7,996 nt of DNA. Source: Bacteroidales bacterium. GTDB taxonomy: Bacteria > Bacteroidota > Bacteroidia > Bacteroidales > JAADJA01. The notes under the pieces are model-generated. The model was not told where the DNA came from, ran no database searches, and saw only the letters and a list, made by a program, of their open reading frames with translations. Location of the stretch: assembly GCA_029934735.1 (NCBI GenBank), contig JAOZLR010000109.1, positions 1 through 7,996 on the forward strand, given 5' to 3'. How positions within the stretch are numbered: position 1 is the stretch's first letter; the number at the start of each line of letters is the position of its first letter. Position numbers and translations under genes: made by a program. Below are positions 4,504 through 7,996 of the stretch, piece after piece.

Positions 4504-6765
4504 CTATTTGTCGCCTTCTTCTTCTTTAGGTGGCTTAGCCTCTTTATCTTTGGCCTGACCTTTTTTCTCCTTCGACATTTTTTCCAGCTTAGCTTTAGCC
4601 TCTTTTTCCATATTGGATTTCAGATTGGCAAGTGCTGAAATGTCTCCGAGGGTAGTTTTCTCGACATTATCTTTCACCTTCTTAACAGCCCTCTGCGTAA
4701 CCTTCTCCTCTTTACGTGCTGCTGCAGTCTCTTTGGCCTTTTCGTCGGCTTGTGTATCCTGCCATATTCTTGAGTGTGAAAGAATAATCTTCTTATTGTC
4801 TTTCGAGAATTCAATAACTTTGAAATCAAGACTGTCGTCCATCCTTACCTTGCTATTGTCTTCTTTCTGAAGATGACGTGTAGGAGCAAATCCCTCAACA
4901 CCATATGGCAGAGCCACAACAGTACCTTTATCATTCATCTCTATAATGGTTCCTTTGTGTGCAGAACCAACCGTAAATACTGTTTCAAAGATATCCCAGG
5001 GATTCTCTTCAAGTTGCTTGTGTCCGAGGCTCAATCTTCTGTTTTCCTCGTCAACATCTAGAACAACAACATCAATCTCTTCACCGATCTTTGTAAATTC
5101 AGCCGGATGCTTGATTTTCTTCGACCAGGAAAGGTCGGAGATATGAATCAGTCCGTCAACACCCTCTTCAAGCTCCACGAATATACCGAAGTTGGTAAAA
5201 TTACGTACAATAGCAGTGTGTTTTGAATTTACAGGATATCTCTCTTTAATGTTGATCCATGGGTCGGGTATAAGTTGCTTGATACCAAGCGACATCTTCC
5301 TCTCTTCACGATCCAGAGTAAGGATGACGGCTTCAACTTCATCACCTACTTTAAGGAAATCCTGCGCTGTGCGCAAGTGCTGTGACCACGACATCTCAGA
5401 AACGTGTATCAGCCCCTCAACGCCCGGTGAAATTTCAATAAATGCACCGTAATCGGCAATTACAACAACCTTACCTTTAACCTTGTCACCAACCTTCATA
5501 TTTGTGTCGAGTGAATCCCATGGATGCGGTGTAAGTTGTTTAAGTCCGAGCGCAATACGCTTCTTATTATCATCAAAATCAAGAATAACAACTTTGATTT
5601 TCTGATCAAGTTCAACAACCTCCTCAGGGTGATTAATTCTACCCCACGAAAGGTCTGTAATATGAATAAGTCCATCAACACCACCAAGGTCGATAAATAC
5701 ACCATAAGATGTGATGTTCTTAACGGTTCCTTCAAGCACCTGTCCTTTTTCAAGTTTGGAGATGATCTCTGCTTTCTGAGCCTCAAGCTCATCTTCAATA
5801 AGAGCTTTGTGCGAAACAACAACGTTTTTATATTCCTGGTTGATCTTCACAACCTTGAATTCCATTGTCTTACTGACAAATACATCATAATCGCGAATAG
5901 GCTTGACATCGATTTGCGATCCGGGGAGGAAAGCCTCAATTCCAAACACGTCAACAATAAGTCCGCCTTTGGTTCTACACTTAACAAAACCATTGATGAC
6001 CTCTTCTTTCTCAAATGCCTTGTTGATTCTTTCCCATGAACGCAGTATTCTGGCTTTTTTATGAGATAGCACCAGTTGACCGGTTGCATCTTCCTGATTT
6101 TCAACATAAACCTCGATAGTATCTCCGGGTTTCAAATCGGGATTATATCTCAATTCATTAAAGGGAATAATTCCGTCTGACTTATAGCCAATGTTAACGA
6201 CAATTTCTCTTGGATTGATAGAAACTACAGTACCGTCAATAACCTCATGTTCGGCAATTGATTTCAATGTATTCTCATACAGGTCGGAAAGTTTCGCTCT
6301 TTCATCTTTTGTGTAATTGTCCTGCTTTCTACCAATACTGTCCCAATCAAACTCGGGTGGCTCGTTTGATACTACAGGAGTTGGCTCGGGAGTCTTTTCC
6401 TCTCTTTTCTCTTCCTTAGCTACTGGCTCTTCCTTTACAGGTTCCTCAGCTTTTTCTTCAGTTGCAGGTTCTTCGGCTTTTACTTCCACTTCAGCTTTTT
6501 CTTCCTTTACAGATTCCTCAGCTTTCACTTCTTCCTTAACCTTCTCTTCCATTACAGGCTCGGGCTTTTCTTCCTCTTTAGCTTCCGTAACTTCTGCTTT
6601 AACCTCTGCTTTAGGCTCCTCTTTCACTTCAACTTTTTCTTCTTTTTTGGCTTCAGGTTCGGCTTTTGTTTCTTCCTGATTTTCAGCTTTTGGAGCTTCA
6701 GTTTTAACCTCTTCGGTTGCTTTGGCAGCCTGCTCCTGGTTTTTGTCTTTAATTTCTTCTGACAT
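4504..6765 (-). CDS. rpsA: 30S ribosomal protein S1 with acidic N-terminal extension
   Basis: The 753-residue product carries six S1 RNA-binding (OB-fold) domains at about 173-236, 253-319, 342-408, 426-495, 512-582 and 598-664. Domains 3-5 repeat a GVFI/GAFI, GVDGLIHI and SLG-x-KQL pattern, and the spacer GSQIDVKPIRDYDVF is typical of the Bacteroidota protein. S1 binds mRNA on the 30S subunit and supports initiation on structured or SD-poor messages, which fits this lineage. Residues 1-135 are an added low-complexity tract of Glu, Lys, Ala, Val and Pro that is absent from the roughly 600-residue Bacteroides protein as I remember it. The C-terminal tail (about 670-753) is charged and includes the conserved EKTTLGDISALANLK segment. 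The start is ATG 6765 (MSEEIKDK). The in-frame ATG at 6822 would add 19 unrelated residues lying in the mRNA leader and is rejected. Confidence 0.95.
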   Translation of the reverse strand: MSEEIKDKNQEQAAKATEEVKTEAPKAENQEETKAEPEAKKEEKVEVKEEPKAEVKAEVTEAKEEEKPEPVMEEKVKEEVKAEESVKEEKAEVEVKAEEPATEEKAEEPVKEEPVAKEEKREEKTPEPTPVVSNEPPEFDWDSIGRKQDNYTKDERAKLSDLYENTLKSIAEHEVIDGTVVSINPREIVVNIGYKSDGIIPFNELRYNPDLKPGDTIEVYVENQEDATGQLVLSHKKARILRSWERINKAFEKEEVINGFVKCRTKGGLIVDVFGIEAFLPGSQIDVKPIRDYDVFVSKTMEFKVVKINQEYKNVVVSHKALIEDELEAQKAEIISKLEKGQVLEGTVKNITSYGVFIDLGGVDGLIHITDLSWGRINHPEEVVELDQKIKVVILDFDDNKKRIALGLKQLTPHPWDSLDTNMKVGDKVKGKVVVIADYGAFIEISPGVEGLIHVSEMSWSQHLRTAQDFLKVGDEVEAVILTLDREERKMSLGIKQLIPDPWINIKERYPVNSKHTAIVRNFTNFGIFVELEEGVDGLIHISDLSWSKKIKHPAEFTKIGEEIDVVVLDVDEENRRLSLGHKQLEENPWDIFETVFTVGSAHKGTIIEMNDKGTVVALPYGVEGFAPTRHLQKEDNSKVRMDDSLDFKVIEFSKDNKKIILSHSRIWQDTQADEKAKETAAARKEEKVTQRAVKKVKDNVEKTTLGDISALANLKSNMEKEAKAKLEKMSKEKKGQAKDKEAKPPKEEEGDK

Positions 6766-6861
6766 TAAAATAAAATTTTGTATCCGGTTATCAAAAACTC
6801 CTCCCCGATTACAGGAATCCATTGATAATCACGGAAATGATTAATAATCCGTTAAAAATCG
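6766..6861 (-). promoter_or_regulatory. Structured rpsA mRNA leader
   Basis: The leader of about 95 nt contains an 8-bp GC-rich long-range pair. On the minus strand CCCCGATT (6864-6857) pairs with AATCGGGG (6810-6803). Between them lies a hairpin, TAATCA-TTTCCG-TGATTA. The downstream arm runs into a purine tract, GGGGAGGAG (6806-6798), which contains a perfect SD-like GGAGG but sits over 30 nt before the rpsA ATG, too far to serve it directly. The arrangement resembles autoregulated ribosomal-protein leaders. That S1 or the ribosome controls it is inference. Confidence 0.45.
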
Positions 6862-6867
6862 GGGGTG

Positions 6868-6875
6868 CAAAAGTA
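6868..6875 (-). promoter_or_regulatory. -7 box of the rpsA promoter
   Basis: On the minus strand TACTTTTG fits the TAnnTTTG consensus and lies in a very A/T-rich stretch (6876-6900). No clear TTTG is seen at -33. The start would be near 6861, giving the rpsA leader. Confidence 0.5.
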
Positions 6876-6891
6876 CTATATTATTTTAAAT

Positions 6892-6947
6892 TTAAAAACC
6901 TTAACCTGTTTATTTTTGGGAAATTATCGATTTTACAGGATTTTTAA
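6892..6947 (-). terminator. Weak possible terminator after the Fic gene
   Basis: Nested pairs CCTGT/ACAGG (6905-6909 with 6935-6939) and TTAAAAA/TTTTTAA (6892-6898 with 6941-6947) enclose a 25-nt loop. On the minus strand the structure ends in TTTTTAAATTT. It follows the Fic stop codon by a few bases. The stem is interrupted and low in GC, so termination here is uncertain. Confidence 0.25.
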
Positions 6948-6950
6948 TGA

Positions 6951-7742
6951 CTAGAAAGCCAGAAACGTATTGCCCTTTTTAGCTTTCCGATACTTTTCAA
7001 CTTCACGGTTAAGTTGTTCAATATATTGCATATAGATAAACTCTCTGATAATATTCTCATCTAATCTGTTTCTTGTCTCTTCAAGAGCTTCGTAGTATTT
7101 CCTTTTATTTTCGCTCAATAATATCAATCGGGGAAGATCGAAGGCAAACAATACAGCATTCATAAGTATTCGTGCGGTTCTGCCGTTGCCGTCACTAAAA
7201 GGATGAATACTGACAAAATTAAAATGCAGATCGGATGCAAGATTTAAAATATCAAGGTCGGTCTTTACAGTTTTCAAGCTTTTGTTAAAGGATTTACAAA
7301 GTCCGGCAATCAACAGCCTTACTTTTGTGTGATCCGGAAAATATCTTGGTCCTACGGAAACCGATGTCAACCTGAACTCTCCCTTTGATTCATCATAACT
7401 ACCGAGAGGGGTATTAACAATTTTCCCAGTATTTTTTAAAACAGCAGAATTAACCTTTCTTATAAAACTTTCAGTCAATTCAGGTGAATTCTTAAACTCA
7501 TTAAGAGCAAGTTCATAGGCTTTAGCATGATCAATATTCATCAAATTATCAACCATTGACTTGGGTGCGCCAACATTATCGCTCAGCAAACTGTAAACCT
7601 CCTCATAAGTAAGTGAGCTACCTTCAATGCTTGTGGAGTGAAATGTAAACGAAATAAGTTCTTCCCGTTTAATCTGTCCATGGATAAACAAGCCTTCCTT
7701 TTTGTAGGATTTAATAAGCCTATTTAGTTCAAATTTATTCAT
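6951..7742 (-). CDS. Fic-domain protein, putative class II AMP transferase
   Basis: The 263-residue product contains the Fic core motif H180-P-F-S-D-G-N-G-R188-T-A-R191, matching HPFx(D/E)GNGRxxR. His180 would be the catalytic base for moving AMP from ATP to a hydroxyl side chain. Residues 36-41 read STSIEG, fitting the inhibitory motif (S/T)xxxE(G/N). Because it precedes the Fic core, this is a class II, self-inhibited enzyme whose Glu40 would block the ATP gamma-phosphate site. The stretch GEFRLTSVSVGPRYFPDHTKV (121-141, centred on GPRYFPDH) corresponds to the flap that docks target side chains. No winged-helix or other DNA-binding domain follows: the C-terminus (230-263) is a short helical basic tail. 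The protein is cytosolic and its target is unknown. The gene stands alone, 42 bp after the phosphoesterase gene and with its own -7 box. No antitoxin-like partner is visible next to it, as expected for class II. Confidence 0.92.
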   Translation of the reverse strand: MNKFELNRLIKSYKKEGLFIHGQIKREELISFTFHSTSIEGSSLTYEEVYSLLSDNVGAPKSMVDNLMNIDHAKAYELALNEFKNSPELTESFIRKVNSAVLKNTGKIVNTPLGSYDESKGEFRLTSVSVGPRYFPDHTKVRLLIAGLCKSFNKSLKTVKTDLDILNLASDLHFNFVSIHPFSDGNGRTARILMNAVLFAFDLPRLILLSENKRKYYEALEETRNRLDENIIREFIYMQYIEQLNREVEKYRKAKKGNTFLAF

Positions 7743-7761
7743 TTTGCAGATATTTTCAATA

Positions 7762-7769
7762 CAAAGGTA
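7762..7769 (-). promoter_or_regulatory. -7 box of the Fic gene promoter
   Basis: On the minus strand TACCTTTG fits TAnnTTTG. The predicted start is near 7756, about 14 nt before the ATG at 7742. No good TTTG is found at -33, so the promoter may be weak, with read-through from the upstream phosphoesterase gene also possible. Confidence 0.45.
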
Positions 7770-7784
7770 ATAAATACCAGATAT

Positions 7785-7996
7785 TTATCTAAAATACTTC
7801 AACTCCGCCTTTTTTCCATCAAATACCACATAGGAAAAGTTTGTGATCCAGTCGCCAATGCTGAAATATTTCGCTTCACCATTGATATCTTCAATGTTGG
7901 GTTTATGGATATGGCCGAAGATGAAGTAGTCTATTTTCTCGCCTTTTTCAATCATCGATCTGCAATAACCTGAAATTCTTTCGATGCCAGCACGAT
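7785..7996 (-). CDS. LpxH-like UDP-2,3-diacylglucosamine diphosphatase, 3' end only
   Basis: The C-terminal 69 residues are present; the gene runs past the right edge of the window. They include the metal-binding motif FGHIHKP (residues 26-32 of the fragment), a helix before it (GYCRSMIEKGEKIDY), and then YFSIGDWITNFSYVVFDG. This layout, GHxHxP followed by a GDW strand and a final beta hairpin, is that of calcineurin-like metallophosphoesterases of the UDP-2,3-diacylglucosamine diphosphatase family. LpxH cleaves UDP-2,3-diacylglucosamine to lipid X and UMP in lipid A synthesis at the inner membrane face. Bacteroidota carry several such paralogues, so the exact substrate is not certain from this fragment and I give no symbol. 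The stop is TAA at 7787-7785. Confidence 0.8.
   Translation of the reverse strand, partial: RAGIERISGYCRSMIEKGEKIDYFIFGHIHKPNIEDINGEAKYFSIGDWITNFSYVVFDGKKAELKYFR

Noticed and set aside
5524..6039. 171-codon plus-strand frame opposite rpsA
   Set aside because: It lies fully antisense to conserved S1 domains and shows no domain of its own; a shadow of rpsA codon use.
6317..6679. Ser-rich 120-codon plus-strand frame opposite the rpsA 5' part
   Set aside because: It is the complement of Glu/Lys codon repeats (GAA/GAG read as TTC/CTC), so the Ser/Phe/Ala-rich product is an artefact.
6766..6822. Extended rpsA start at 6822
   Set aside because: It would translate the structured leader including the SD-like tract, and the 19 added residues do not resemble S1. 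The ATG at 6765 begins the acidic MSEE stretch.

Overview
The window looks like chromosomal DNA of a Bacteroidota member, probably an anaerobic or environmental Bacteroidales/Marinilabiliales-type organism. Four things support this. The start regions are A/T-rich with almost no Shine-Dalgarno sequences. TAnnTTTG -7 boxes of the Bacteroidota promoter type precede five of the transcription units. The S1 protein carries the Bacteroidota-type core. A truncated gene at the left matches the N-terminus of Bacteroidota membrane LytTR regulators. These assignments come from reading the sequence; no database search was possible.

Layout. Positions 1-224 hold no convincing gene but have a long inverted repeat around a perfect palindrome. 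Positions 225-485 (+) encode what appears to be only the N-terminal membrane part of a LytTR-family regulator. A good promoter (608-640) then drives a tight two-gene operon: a secreted DUF2141 protein (671-1099) and, 8 bp later, a 581-residue three-part fusion (1108-2853) of a six-helix membrane domain, an SCP2 sterol-carrier-like domain and a flavodoxin-fold reductase with a four-cysteine Fe-S-type cluster motif. Positions 2854-3014 hold an imperfect long inverted repeat with one attC-like end, overlapping the promoter of a small lipoprotein gene (3015-3503).

The right half is on the minus strand and is housekeeping in character. In transcription order it holds the 3' end of an LpxH-like phosphoesterase gene (partial, 7785-7996), a Fic-domain AMPylase-type gene (6951-7742), rpsA for ribosomal protein S1 (4504-6765) and rnz for ribonuclease Z (3504-4424). 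rpsA has a leader of about 95 nt with a long-range stem and an SD-like tract, ends in a clear intrinsic terminator, and rnz starts again immediately after it. The lipoprotein gene and rnz converge with their stop codons directly abutting.

The most unusual items are the DUF2141 plus membrane-SCP2-flavodoxin operon, the structured rpsA leader, the 135-residue Glu/Lys-rich extension of S1, and the two long inverted repeats in the left accessory-looking part.
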